Assembly: GCA_049317725.1 (NCBI GenBank)
Contig: JBMOHS010000032.1
Coordinates: 1-27,556, forward strand
Reading direction: 5' to 3'
DNA: 27,556 bases
Source of the DNA: CAIOZW01 sp049317725
Lineage (GTDB): Bacteria > Acidobacteriota > Blastocatellia > RBC074
Part shown: positions 1 to 11,412 of the stretch, in pieces
Position numbering within the stretch: the first letter of the stretch is position 1
Layout: each line of letters begins with the position of its first letter
Made by a program: the position numbers and the translations under genes
The notes under the pieces: model-generated
Database searches by the model: none
The model's input: only the letters and a program-made list of their open reading frames with translations
What the model was told of the DNA's origin: nothing

Positions 1-13
1 TGTACCCCAATTT

Positions 14-69
14 TCCATTCTCCATTCTCCATTCTCCATTCTCCATTTTCCATTTTCCATTTTCCATTT
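14..69. repeat. Heptamer tandem repeat, 8 copies
   Basis: Eight uninterrupted 7-bp units: four TCCATTC followed by four TCCATTT. The array ends 9 bp from the stop codon of the minus-strand serine hydrolase, so it lies in that gene's 3' flank. The units are not palindromic and cannot form a terminator by themselves. A second, unrelated-sequence array with the same period lies at 9540-9588. Period-7 intergenic arrays are known as short tandemly repeated repetitive sequences in cyanobacteria; that comparison is only an analogy. Confidence 0.9.
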
Positions 70-78
70 GCCTCTTTG

Positions 79-1308
79 TCAGCGGAAGAGCGGGAAGAGT
101 TTCGTGAGGATCTGCTCTTTGAGGAGTCTGCTCAAGCGATAGGTCGTCCCGGGGCCCTCTTCGCCGGCGGACGGGTTGGCGTGGGTGTTGAAGACGACGA
201 GGTAGGCGGTTCGGGTTGCTGGGCAGACCTGGAATTGGCTGATGAATCCGGCCTGCTCACCGTAATGACCAAAGAGGGAGAGGCCGGCGTTCTCCTCCAA
301 GAGGAAGCTCAGTCCGACGCTGTCGCGTCGATTGATTCCCACCTGTTCGGGGATGGAGCGGGGCGGGAGGGGCAGTTGTGGCGCGAGCATCTCCTCGAGG
401 CTGGCGCGTTTCAGGACGAGATCGTACTGCTCCTGGCGTCGTGGATCTCCCAGCAGAAACTGCACGTAGCGCACCATGTCCGGCAGGGGCGCATTGAGCC
501 CGCCATTGGAGACGGTGATGCCGGTGTCCGGGTCGAAGGGGGCCGCTCGCAGGGTGCCCTTCTCGCGGTAGTAGCCGGCGGCACGATGCTTCAGAAGATG
601 CGATGGCGTCGTGTCGAAGTAGCTGCGGTACATCTCCAGCGGTTTGAAGAGGTTCTTGTCGAGGTAGACCTCGAAGTCCTCTCCGGTCACCTTCTCGATG
701 ACCTTGCCGAGGAAGAGAATCCCTGGATTGGAGTATTGAAAGCGGCTCCCAGGAGGGAAGAGGATCTCGGTGTAGGGGAACATCGCGACGAGCTGGGACC
801 ACTCCTTCGGCTCGAAGGGATGCCAGGGGCGGTCGCCTCCCCACGGCCACGTCGGATTGCGGAAGCCGGCACTGTGGGTCAGGAGGTGGCGGAGCGTGAT
901 CGCCTCCATCGAACCGTGCGGATTGTGGACGGCGCGAAGCTCTGGAAGATACTGGACAACCGGATCCTCCAAGCGAAGCCTTCCCCGATCCCGCAACTGC
1001 AGGATGGCGATGGCGGTCATCGTCTTGGTGATCGAGGCCCAGTGATAGATCGTCTCGCGATCGACCCGCTGGTCCCTCTCCAAATTGGCCTGCCCGTGAA
1101 ACTCCTCGGCGAGGACCCGCTCGCGGTCGACCACGACGAGGCTGCTCCCGACAATTCCATGCTCGCGCAGCCATCTCCGATACTCTCCCCGTACCTGGTC
1201 CCACTGAGCTGCAAAGCCTGCCGGCGTTTGCGCCAGTGACGCAGTGGACGGTGCCATTGACAGAAGGGTGCAGAGAAAGACGGCCGACAGTCTCCAGCGG
1301 CGACGCAT
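79..1308 (-). CDS. Exported serine hydrolase, class C beta-lactamase/PBP4-like family
   Basis: A 409-residue protein with an N-terminal signal peptide (basic MRRRW start, hydrophobic stretch to about residue 25, ASLAQ-like cleavage region), so it acts in the periplasm or on the surface. The three signature motifs of the beta-lactamase-related serine hydrolase family are present: S92-I-T-K95 (nucleophile and general base), Y192-S-N194, and H348-Y-G350 as the KTG-box equivalent. The family includes class C beta-lactamases, D-aminopeptidases and esterases, and the true substrate cannot be read from the sequence. The HxG box is more typical of esterase or peptidase members than of true beta-lactamases. 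The ATG is preceded by AGGAGT 6 nt upstream. The gene lies 93 bp downstream of menG on the same strand and could be co-transcribed with it. Confidence 0.9.
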   Translation of the reverse strand: MRRRWRLSAVFLCTLLSMAPSTASLAQTPAGFAAQWDQVRGEYRRWLREHGIVGSSLVVVDRERVLAEEFHGQANLERDQRVDRETIYHWASITKTMTAIAILQLRDRGRLRLEDPVVQYLPELRAVHNPHGSMEAITLRHLLTHSAGFRNPTWPWGGDRPWHPFEPKEWSQLVAMFPYTEILFPPGSRFQYSNPGILFLGKVIEKVTGEDFEVYLDKNLFKPLEMYRSYFDTTPSHLLKHRAAGYYREKGTLRAAPFDPDTGITVSNGGLNAPLPDMVRYVQFLLGDPRRQEQYDLVLKRASLEEMLAPQLPLPPRSIPEQVGINRRDSVGLSFLLEENAGLSLFGHYGEQAGFISQFQVCPATRTAYLVVFNTHANPSAGEEGPGTTYRLSRLLKEQILTKLFPLFR

Positions 1309-1401
1309 GCGGGGACTCCTTGTGGATGACAGGAACTTGGCCTTGATTCGCCTCCGCGGCGCGCCACTCCATCGATCAGGCGAGGAGAAGGCGCAGGGCT
1401 C

Positions 1402-2142
1402 TCAACGGATCGACTTCGTCCCGTAGTTGATGGCCATGATCCCACCGCCGAACTCGACAAAGCCGGTCTTCTCAAAGCCTTGTTGCGCCATCATCTCAGC
1501 GACGCGCTGCTGGCCGGGGTACAGTTTGAGGCTCTCTGGGATGTAGCGGTAGACGTCCGCGTCGCCGTGGAGCAGGATGCCCGCGATCGATCCCGTGACG
1601 ATGAGGTAGTGCAGATAGAGCCAGCGGTAGAACCGGTTCTGTGGGTGACCAAAATCGAGCGAGTGGAACGTTCCCCCCGGTTTGAGGACACGGTGGATCT
1701 CGCGGAGGGCCTCGGCGACGTCGGGCACGTTGCGCAGTGCGTACCCACAGGTCACCCGATCGAATGACTGATCCGGGAAGGGCATCTGCATGATGTCGGC
1801 GCATTCGAAGCGGCAGTTGGTCACGCCTTGGTTGATCCGTTTCTTCTCGGCCAGCGCGATCATCTCCGGGACGATATCCAGCCCGACGGCCGATCCCTTC
1901 GGCAGCTCCCGCGCGAGCATGAAGGTGATGTCCCCCGTGCCACATGCGAGGTCGAGCACCGCCTCTTCGCCCCGCAGCCCGACCATCTGCAAAAGCTTTC
2001 GCTTCCAGCCACGATCCATTCCAAAAGAGAAGAAGACGGTGAAGGAGTCGTAGAACGGGGCAATCTTGACGAACATCTGGTTGACGTACGATTGTTTCTT
2101 CTGCTTCGAGGTGATGTGCTCTTTCAGGTTCAGTTTTGGCAT
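1402..2142 (-). CDS. menG: Demethylmenaquinone methyltransferase (MenG/UbiE/COQ5 family)
   Basis: A 246-residue class I SAM-dependent methyltransferase of the UbiE/COQ5 family. It has the SAM-binding motif DLACGTGD (residues 64-71), the acidic loop GLDI (87-90) and the family-specific signature FDRVTCGYALRNVPD (about 127-141). The N-terminal MFVKIAPFYDSF segment matches the usual start of the family core. The enzyme C-methylates the demethylated quinone at the last step of menaquinone synthesis, or the benzoquinol in ubiquinone synthesis. Outside Proteobacteria the menaquinone role is the likely one, hence the menG name. The chosen ATG lacks a strong Shine-Dalgarno sequence. A 402-bp intergenic region separates it from the divergent STAND ATPase. 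Confidence 0.93.
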   Translation of the reverse strand: MPKLNLKEHITSKQKKQSYVNQMFVKIAPFYDSFTVFFSFGMDRGWKRKLLQMVGLRGEEAVLDLACGTGDITFMLARELPKGSAVGLDIVPEMIALAEKKRINQGVTNCRFECADIMQMPFPDQSFDRVTCGYALRNVPDVAEALREIHRVLKPGGTFHSLDFGHPQNRFYRWLYLHYLIVTGSIAGILLHGDADVYRYIPESLKLYPGQQRVAEMMAQQGFEKTGFVEFGGGIMAINYGTKSIR

Positions 2143-2544
2143 GGAGGTCGATCCGGCTTCTCTTCAGTTGTTGGGGAGGTGGCGGGAGACGCGGGGGAGA
2201 CGTTCCCCCTGACCCCGCGGAACCGTGCATAACCGGTCTGAGTAATACTTGATTCGCTGATCGAGCGCAATGGAACTCGGCCATTGTCGATCGGTGCAGT
2301 GCAAGAGCAGGCCCTTTCCAGTGACTAACTTCAGAACGGAAGAAGTCGTGCCACCATCGAGTCAGTAGAGTAGTTACCGTTGATCAAAGTTCTCGATTGA
2401 TCTTCTGACTTACACGCGGAATGTTCCTGGTCGCTTGGCGCAAGCGGGGAGATCTACGATAATCGGAACTTGTTGACGACTTTGCTGACAGATGACGTTG
2501 CCGATATTGGCGCGAGATTTTGACTCGATTGGACGTGCCCGATC
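2143..2544. other. Intergenic region between divergent menG and STAND ATPase genes
   Basis: 402 bp without a convincing gene. It must hold the promoters for the two divergent genes. A TTGACG at 2473-2478 looks like a -35 box for the plus-strand gene, but no good -10 sits at 16-18 bp. I see no strong hairpin or repeat. Confidence 0.6.
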
Positions 2545-4611
2545 ATGAGCCTCCAAGACCCCCCGGTCCCTCGCTCCTCAGATCGTCCGGAGACCCTCGA
2601 TTCTCACGGCGAAGGCCTTGTGCTGCCGCTGGAAGATGCCTCGTGGGAGCCCCATTCGCTTGTCGGGCAGGAGGAGCTCCTCTTGACCCTCCGGGACAGC
2701 TTTCTCGAAGGGGAGCGTGTGCAGGTGCTGCAGGGGCCTGCCGGGATTGGCAAGACTGCAGTGGCGCTCGAGTATGCCAGGCGGTACCGGTCCGATTACC
2801 GGGTGATCCTCTGGGCAAGGGCACGGAGCGTCGAGACCCTCATCTCCGATTTCTCCACGCTGGCCGAGACCCTTCAACTGCCCGAAGCGCAGTCGCCGTA
2901 CATGAGCATGTCGGTCGGTGCGACGCTCACTTGGCTGGCCAATCACGGCGACTGGCTGCTCATCCTCGACGATGCGCTCGACCTCGCGCAGATTCAGACC
3001 TATGTGACTTTCAGTGAAAGAGGGAACGTCCTGGTGACGACCCGCGCCGCTGCCCTGCCTGGGGTCGGCGTGACCCGGACGGTCTACCGCTTGGGCCGCG
3101 CCGACGGGGTCACGCTCCTTCTGCGGCAAGCCGGGATCCTCACGCCGGGAGTTCGCCCGGGTCGAGTGGGAGAGGCGGAGTGGGAGGAGGCGGAGCGGCT
3201 GGTCACGTTCCTCAGGGGGCAGCCCCTGGCCTTGACGCTCGCCGGGGCGGCGATTGCCGCGAGTGGCCTCGGGATCGAGGAATACCACCGTCTGTTGCGG
3301 CAAACGATCGCGGATCCGACTACCGTCACCGCGCAGGGCCTCCTCTCGGCCACGATCCAGTTCTCGATCGAGGGCCTCGCCAAGGTCTCGCCGACTGCCT
3401 TGTCGCTGCTGCGGGCCGCAGCCTTTCTGCATCCGGGGGAGATTCCGGAAGAGATCCTGCGCGAGGTTGCCGGTGAGTTGGGGATCGAGTTCGAGTTGCG
3501 CGACGAGGCCGATGATCCAGTCGCAGACATCCTGGAAGACGCCGCACGGTTTGGGCTGCTGCGCTTCCTGCCGTCATCCGAGGCGATCGACCTCTCGGAC
3601 CAGATCCAGCAGGAGTTACGCGAGACATCTGGCTCGCAAGAGCAGGCGGACTCGCTCGAACGCGCCATTCGGGCTGTTGAGATCCTCTTTCCCGGTGCGC
3701 CCGAGGGCAACCCCCCGGAGTGGCCGCTCTGCAACCGGCTTCTCCCGCACGGCTTGACCCTCGCCGAGACGATCGAGCGGGGGAACGTGACCACCTCCGA
3801 CGCCTCCTTGCTGCTCAGCGTCGTCGCCTACTACCTCGATCTGCGCGGGCAGGTCGCAGCCGCTGAGCCGCTCTACCGGGCCGCCCTGGCCATTGAAGAG
3901 AGCCGCCTGGGCGAGGACCATCCGGATCTGGTGACGCTGCTCAACAACCTCGCGCTCATCTACGAGGCGCAGAACCGGGATGCCGATGCCGAACGGCTGC
4001 TTCGTCGCGCGCTGGCGTTGAAGGAGAAGGCGCTTGGGTTGACCGATCCCTCGACCCTGTCGACACTCGGCAACCTCGCCTATCTGCTCCAGCTCCAGGG
4101 GGAGTACCGGGAAGCGGACGAGCTGCTCTCGCGAGCCCTCGAAGTGCAGGAGTCCCTCCACGGTCCGCACGACCTCTCGCTGATCCCCTCCCTCGAGAGC
4201 CTCGCCGATCTGCACGCTGCCCAATGGAACTATGCCACGGCCGAGTCTCTCTGTGAGCGCGCGCTGGCCATTCGCGAGAAAGTTCTCGGCCAGGACCACC
4301 CCGAAACTGCCCGCAGCCTCGACAAGCTCGCCGAACTCTATGTCGCCCAGTCGAAGAATACCGCCGCCGAACTCTTCTTCTCCCGGGCCTGCAAGATTCG
4401 CCTGAAGGTCCTCCCGGAGGACCATCCCGACTTGGCGCTCAGCTATATGCAGTTGGCGGACCTCTTTACCGCCCTCCACCGCTATGCCGACGCCGAGCGC
4501 TGCTACGCCCGATCCTACTCGATCTATTCCCGGATTCTGGGCCCCGTCCATCCCCGGACGATCAAGGTCCAGTTCAACTACGACTCCCTGATGTTGAAGA
4601 TCGGCAAGTGA
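2545..4611 (+). CDS. STAND ATPase: NB-ARC domain with C-terminal TPR array
   Basis: A 688-residue cytosolic protein. After a short N-terminal segment (1-37) comes an NB-ARC-type NTPase: Walker A GPAGIGKT (64-71), Walker B LLILDD (138-143), the NVLVTTR strand typical of NB-ARC proteins (161-167), and GQPLAL (225-230) in place of the GLPL box. A helical middle region follows. From about residue 427 there are roughly six tetratricopeptide repeats with 42-residue spacing of the kinesin-light-chain type (repeated A-x-x-L-x-x-R-A-L and GxxHP(D/E) units). STAND proteins act as sensors that oligomerise when a ligand meets the repeat domain. No enzymatic effector domain is visible at either end, so the output is unknown. 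The start codon has no clear Shine-Dalgarno sequence. The gene stands alone, facing the RND genes across a hairpin. Confidence 0.9.
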   Translation: MSLQDPPVPRSSDRPETLDSHGEGLVLPLEDASWEPHSLVGQEELLLTLRDSFLEGERVQVLQGPAGIGKTAVALEYARRYRSDYRVILWARARSVETLISDFSTLAETLQLPEAQSPYMSMSVGATLTWLANHGDWLLILDDALDLAQIQTYVTFSERGNVLVTTRAAALPGVGVTRTVYRLGRADGVTLLLRQAGILTPGVRPGRVGEAEWEEAERLVTFLRGQPLALTLAGAAIAASGLGIEEYHRLLRQTIADPTTVTAQGLLSATIQFSIEGLAKVSPTALSLLRAAAFLHPGEIPEEILREVAGELGIEFELRDEADDPVADILEDAARFGLLRFLPSSEAIDLSDQIQQELRETSGSQEQADSLERAIRAVEILFPGAPEGNPPEWPLCNRLLPHGLTLAETIERGNVTTSDASLLLSVVAYYLDLRGQVAAAEPLYRAALAIEESRLGEDHPDLVTLLNNLALIYEAQNRDADAERLLRRALALKEKALGLTDPSTLSTLGNLAYLLQLQGEYREADELLSRALEVQESLHGPHDLSLIPSLESLADLHAAQWNYATAESLCERALAIREKVLGQDHPETARSLDKLAELYVAQSKNTAAELFFSRACKIRLKVLPEDHPDLALSYMQLADLFTALHRYADAERCYARSYSIYSRILGPVHPRTIKVQFNYDSLMLKIGK

Positions 4612-4663
4612 GCCTCGAGCCCCATCTCTTCAACGAGCGCTCAACTCTGCCTCCATAAGCAGA

Positions 4664-4695
4664 ACGGGACCAGGAATCGCTGCTCCTGGCCCCGT
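4664..4695. terminator. Hairpin between convergent genes
   Basis: Inverted repeat ACGGGaCCAGGA / TCCTGGcCCCGT: 11 of 12 pairs, one A/C mismatch, 8-nt loop ATCGCTGC. It sits between the convergent ends of the STAND ATPase (stop 4611) and the RND transporter (stop 4725). There is no long T-tract; read on the minus strand the stem is followed by TTCTGCTT. The position and stem suggest a shared bidirectional terminator. Confidence 0.65.
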
Positions 4696-4724
4696 CCGGA
4701 ATGGCTGCGTTGGTTGCGGACCTG

Positions 4725-7871
<3,147 letters not shown>

Positions 7872-7935
7872 AACGTACCTCGAATAGCGCTATTTCCTGG
7901 TCGGACAGAGACGGGCACGACGCCGTCCGTTCCGT

Positions 7936-9252
7936 TCATCTGGAGCGGGACTCCGGGCCCCGTTCCCTTGGTGGTGTCGAGGGGGGCGCTCCTGCGGGGG
8001 GCTCACTTCCCGGGCCGTTGCGGCGTTGGCCCCGCCCGCCCGAGTTCATCTCCAGGACACGAACGGCGTCCCCTTCCTTGAGCATATTCGACCCGCGGGT
8101 GATGACGAGGTCTCCCGCAACGAGTCCAGTGAGAACCTCGATCTTGTCGCCCTGGGTCAGGCCTGTCTGCAGCGGGAGGTACTTCGCCTTCTGCTCCTCG
8201 ATGGTATAGGCACCCGGCTGCTCTCCCCTGTAGACAAGGGCGTCACGTGGGATGAGGATCGATTCGTGGGAAGTCCCGAGATCAAGGTTGATGCGGGCGA
8301 ACATCTCGCCCTTGAGGGTACCACCGCGATTGGCGATCTCGATCTCAAGCATCCCGTTGCGGGTTTGCGGGTCGAGGGTCGGGGAGATCCGCATGATGCG
8401 GCCCGTGAAGGTCTCTCCGGGCAGGCTGTCGATCGTCACATTGACGGTCAAGCCGCGTCGAACCCGCGCGATGTCCCGCTCCGAGGCCTGGGCGTCAACG
8501 ATCATTGGGTTGACGCTGACGACGGTGACGATCGGATTGGCGGAGGTGACGAGGGCGCCAGTCGCGACGAGACGCCGCGAGATGATGCCGCTGATCGGTG
8601 ACGTGATGCGGGTCTGCCCCAGGCGGATCGAGAGTTCGCGCTGCTCTGCTTCCGATTGCCGGCGCTGCGCTCGCGCCAGTTCAAGTTGGGACTTGGCGAC
8701 GGTGTGCCGCATCTCGAGCGTGTCCAGTTCGTTGCGCGAGAGGACGCCAGCTTCGACCAGTTGAATGCGCCGGTCGAGCTCGATCCGGGCATTGGCCAGT
8801 TCGGCCTCCCGTTGGGTGATCTGGGCATCGACCACCGCGAGCGTCGCATTGGAGCGCTCGATCTGTTGGCGAATCTCGTCATCCTCGATCGTCGCCAGCA
8901 GCGCGCCTTTGGCGACGACCTGTCCCGTATCGGCCAGGAGTTGGGTGAGACGGCCGGCCACCCGCGGGCTGACATCCACTGACTCTTTTGCCCGCAGTGA
9001 TCCGGTAAGGGTGATCGATTCGGAGATGCGGCCCATCGCCGCCACTCCTGTCTGGACCTGCACGGCCCGACCTCCCCCCCCAGGGCCGCCGCGACGAGCC
9101 CCACCCGGCCCACCGGGTCCACCCGCACCTCCCTGCCCAGCCGGGGCTTCATTCTTCGTCATCTCCTGGTAGACCCGGTAGCCGGTGTACCCCAACAGCC
9201 CCAGAAATGGGGCCAAGATCAACAACCTCGTGATACTTTTCTTCAGAGCCAT
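7936..9252 (-). CDS. RND pump periplasmic adaptor (membrane fusion protein, HlyD/AcrA family)
   Basis: A 438-residue adaptor, upstream gene of the RND operon. It has one N-terminal membrane segment (about 8-26). A Gly/Pro/Arg-rich linker follows (about 38-62, GGPGGPGG-type). The lipoyl/barrel-sandwich half reads VSPRVAGRLTQLL...DTGQVVAKGALLATI (94-122), followed by an alpha-helical hairpin (about 125-212) and the second lipoyl half TSPISGIISRRLVATGALV (218-235). A beta-barrel with DPQTRNGMLEIEI and a membrane-proximal domain complete the family layout. The C-terminus ends in a disordered Pro/Arg/Gly tail. Adaptors of this type bridge the RND pump and an outer-membrane channel. The Shine-Dalgarno before the ATG is weak. 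Confidence 0.94.
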   Translation of the reverse strand: MALKKSITRLLILAPFLGLLGYTGYRVYQEMTKNEAPAGQGGAGGPGGPGGARRGGPGGGGRAVQVQTGVAAMGRISESITLTGSLRAKESVDVSPRVAGRLTQLLADTGQVVAKGALLATIEDDEIRQQIERSNATLAVVDAQITQREAELANARIELDRRIQLVEAGVLSRNELDTLEMRHTVAKSQLELARAQRRQSEAEQRELSIRLGQTRITSPISGIISRRLVATGALVTSANPIVTVVSVNPMIVDAQASERDIARVRRGLTVNVTIDSLPGETFTGRIMRISPTLDPQTRNGMLEIEIANRGGTLKGEMFARINLDLGTSHESILIPRDALVYRGEQPGAYTIEEQKAKYLPLQTGLTQGDKIEVLTGLVAGDLVITRGSNMLKEGDAVRVLEMNSGGRGQRRNGPGSEPPAGAPPSTPPRERGPESRSR

Positions 9253-9666
9253 ATGATTGCTTATCCATCCCTCTCCGTTGATTCCGCATGCTCACGCGTC
9301 GGCCCTTGGGCAGACAAGCGCCCAGCCCTTAAATTGGCAGGAAGATCTCATGACGAAAGGAAGCGCGAATCAATTACATGATTTTTGCCGTCTATCCCGG
9401 TCAACCTATTGTGGAAAATTGATTTCCCTCTCAAGAATCGATGGCGGAAGTGTCCCGGATCAGCGAGCAAGGCCGGTCTCTTCCGCCGAGGGCGATTGAC
9501 CTTGATTGACGCTTGCTGGCAGTTGCGGTAACTATGAAAGAGGGGCGAGGGGTGAGGGAAGAGGGGCGAGGGGCGAGGAGCGAGGGCTCTGCCGGCAGGT
9601 TTGGGGGGAACCAATGAAGGCGGAACGGCTTTCTTGGCAACGGTCCAAAGATCAAGGAGAGAAGGA
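9253..9666. other. Intergenic region between divergent adaptor and TIM-barrel genes
   Basis: 414 bp with no supportable gene. It must contain divergent promoters for the RND operon (minus) and the TIM-barrel gene (plus), and it holds the heptamer array at 9540-9588. TTGACG at 9506-9511 resembles a plus-strand -35 box, but the -10 at correct spacing is poor. Confidence 0.6.
9540..9588. repeat. Degenerate heptamer tandem repeat, 7 copies
   Basis: Seven consecutive 7-bp units: GAGGGGC, GAGGGGT, GAGGGAA, GAGGGGC, GAGGGGC, GAGGAGC, GAGGGCT. All keep GAGG and vary in the last three bases. The array is purine-rich on the plus strand and lies 79-127 bp upstream of the TIM-barrel start, inside the probable promoter/leader region. 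The period equals that of the array at 14-69, but the unit sequence is different. Confidence 0.88.
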
Positions 9667-10635
9667 ATGAGCAGGAACGGCGATTCTCAGGCACCAGGGA
9701 GGGATTGTGGACGGCAGGTGAATTCGAGCGGCATCTTGGGAGAGGCGCCTTTGGCGCGACGCGACTTTCTGCGTGGCGCGGTGGCGGCCACGGCGCTTTT
9801 GCCCATTGCCAGCGGGGCGTCGGGTGCTGCCCCCCAGTCGCTCCAGGCCAATCCGGCACTCACCGGGGGACGCATCGGCCTGGGGCTGGTGACCTACAAC
9901 ATTGCCAAAGACTGGGACATTCCTACCCTCATCGCCAACTGCCAGCAGACAGGCTTTGAAGCCGTCGAGCTGCGCACGACCCATCGTCACGGTGTCGAGC
10001 CGTCGCTCGGGCAGGAGGCGCGAAGATCTGTCCGTCTTCAATTTCAAGGAACCTCGGTCCGCCTGCTCAGCCTGGGTTCGGTCGCGGAGTTCCACTCGCC
10101 CGACGCGGCTGAGGTCCACCGCCACATTGAGGACTGCAAACAGTTTCTTCAGCTCGCTCACGACATTGGCGCGCTGGGCGTCAAGGTTCGTCCTAACGGC
10201 ATTCCCGCCTCCGTGCCCGAAGAGAAGACCCTTGCGCAGATCGGCAGAGCGCTGCGGGAGTGCGGAGAGACGGCCAAGAACCTGGGAGTCGAGGTCTGGG
10301 TCGAGGTGCACGGCCGCCTCTCGAGCGATCCTCGCCGCATGCGCCGAATGATGGAGGAGGCTGCCCAACCCCACGTCGGCATCTGCTGGAACTCCAACCA
10401 GGAAGATCTTATCGATGGGCAGGTCCGGCCGGGCTTCGAGATGCTCCGTCCCTGGTTGCGCAACGTCCATATCAACGAACTCTGGAAGCCGGAATACCCC
10501 TGGAAAGAGGTCTTCGGTTTGATCAAAGCTGCCGGGTACAACCGCTACATGCTCGCGGAAATTCCAGACAACCCGGATCCCCTGCGCTTGATGCGCTACT
10601 ACAAAGCCCTCTGGAACGCCTATCTCCCGGCCTGA
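9667..10635 (+). CDS. Tat-exported sugar phosphate isomerase/epimerase-like TIM-barrel protein
   Basis: A 322-residue protein. I start it at ATG 9667 because AAGGAG (9654-9659) lies 7 nt upstream; an in-frame TTG at 9601 gives a longer form without a Shine-Dalgarno. The N-terminus carries a twin-arginine motif ARRDFLRG followed by a hydrophobic segment AVAATALLPIASGAS, so export through the Tat pathway is predicted. The mature part looks like the xylose-isomerase-like TIM barrel of sugar phosphate isomerases/epimerases (AP-endonuclease-2 superfamily): early strand LGLVTYNIA, NCQQTGFEAVELR, then HVGICWNSNQED, NVHINELW and YNRYMLAEIPD near the C-terminus, positions that usually supply metal ligands and substrate contacts. 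Substrate is unknown. It is convergent with cofE, 18 bp apart. Confidence 0.85.
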   Translation: MSRNGDSQAPGRDCGRQVNSSGILGEAPLARRDFLRGAVAATALLPIASGASGAAPQSLQANPALTGGRIGLGLVTYNIAKDWDIPTLIANCQQTGFEAVELRTTHRHGVEPSLGQEARRSVRLQFQGTSVRLLSLGSVAEFHSPDAAEVHRHIEDCKQFLQLAHDIGALGVKVRPNGIPASVPEEKTLAQIGRALRECGETAKNLGVEVWVEVHGRLSSDPRRMRRMMEEAAQPHVGICWNSNQEDLIDGQVRPGFEMLRPWLRNVHINELWKPEYPWKEVFGLIKAAGYNRYMLAEIPDNPDPLRLMRYYKALWNAYLPA

Positions 10636-10653
10636 TATAATCGGGAGGTCGAG

Positions 10654-11412
10654 TCAGCGGAAGAGGTCCCGCTCCTGCGCGCGAATCAATGGGCGGGCGG
10701 TCGCTTGGGAGGGCGAGTATCGGTAGCCCCGGACGAGGACGGCTGGGACCCGCTCCGTCTTTCCCATCAGCAGGCCAGTAGCGGCGGCGATCTCGTCCGC
10801 CACCGCGAGGATCGTGGCCGAGAGGGGATGCCCATAATCGTCCTGCTGTCCACGATAGTCGACGAGGGGCGCCATCCCCGCCAGCCCGATGGCGGCGTTG
10901 GTCAGCCCTTCGCGCCAGGCTCTGCCAAAGGTGTCGGTGATGATCACGGGGATCTCGACGCCCGTTCTTTGATGAATGCCGCGCGCGAGTTGCGCCGCCG
11001 AGGCGTCGGGATCGACTGGCAGCAACGAGACCGTCTCCTCGTCCGGGACATTGGAGCGGTCGACCCCGGAATTGGCGCAGACGAACCCGTGATGGGTCTC
11101 GGTAATGAGGAGGTGATGATCCTGCCGCAGGACCGAACGGGACTCCCGCAGGATTACTTCGACCAGCCGCGCGTCGCGATGCTGGCGCACGGCGATCTCC
11201 TGCGCCTCTTTCGAGGGGGTGACCGTCCGCAGGTCGACCAGTTGCCCCTCGGCTTTCGAGACCACTTTCTGCGCGATCACCAGGATGTCTCCTGGCTCGA
11301 ATGACAACCCCGCGATCCGTGCCGCTTCCGTGATCTGGAACGCGACATCGTCACCGGGAGAGATCTCACCGATTCCACGAATGGATATGAATCGAATCTC
11401 GGAACTCTCCAC
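10654..11412 (-). CDS. cofE: Coenzyme F420:L-glutamate ligase (F420-0 gamma-glutamyl ligase)
   Basis: A 252-residue protein matching CofE (the N-terminal half of actinobacterial FbiB), which adds gamma-linked glutamates to F420-0 using GTP. Family hallmarks are LVIAQKVVSKAEGQLVDL near the N-terminus, HHGFVCANSGVDRSN in the middle, and VIITDTFGRAWREGLTNAAIG followed by DYRGQQDDYGHPL. I place the start at a GTG (11410-11412) because GAGGGA lies about 6 nt upstream and the length then fits stand-alone CofE. The reading frame stays open upstream to 11574, but that stretch has no family similarity and lies opposite the neighbouring gene. No other F420 genes (cofC, cofD, cofG/H) occur in the window. 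The 5' end overlaps that of the divergent LolA-like gene if the latter starts at 11381. Confidence 0.9.
   Translation of the reverse strand: MESSEIRFISIRGIGEISPGDDVAFQITEAARIAGLSFEPGDILVIAQKVVSKAEGQLVDLRTVTPSKEAQEIAVRQHRDARLVEVILRESRSVLRQDHHLLITETHHGFVCANSGVDRSNVPDEETVSLLPVDPDASAAQLARGIHQRTGVEIPVIITDTFGRAWREGLTNAAIGLAGMAPLVDYRGQQDDYGHPLSATILAVADEIAAATGLLMGKTERVPAVLVRGYRYSPSQATARPLIRAQERDLFR

Noticed and set aside
14..69. CRISPR array
   Set aside because: Units are 7 bp with no spacers, so this is a simple tandem repeat.
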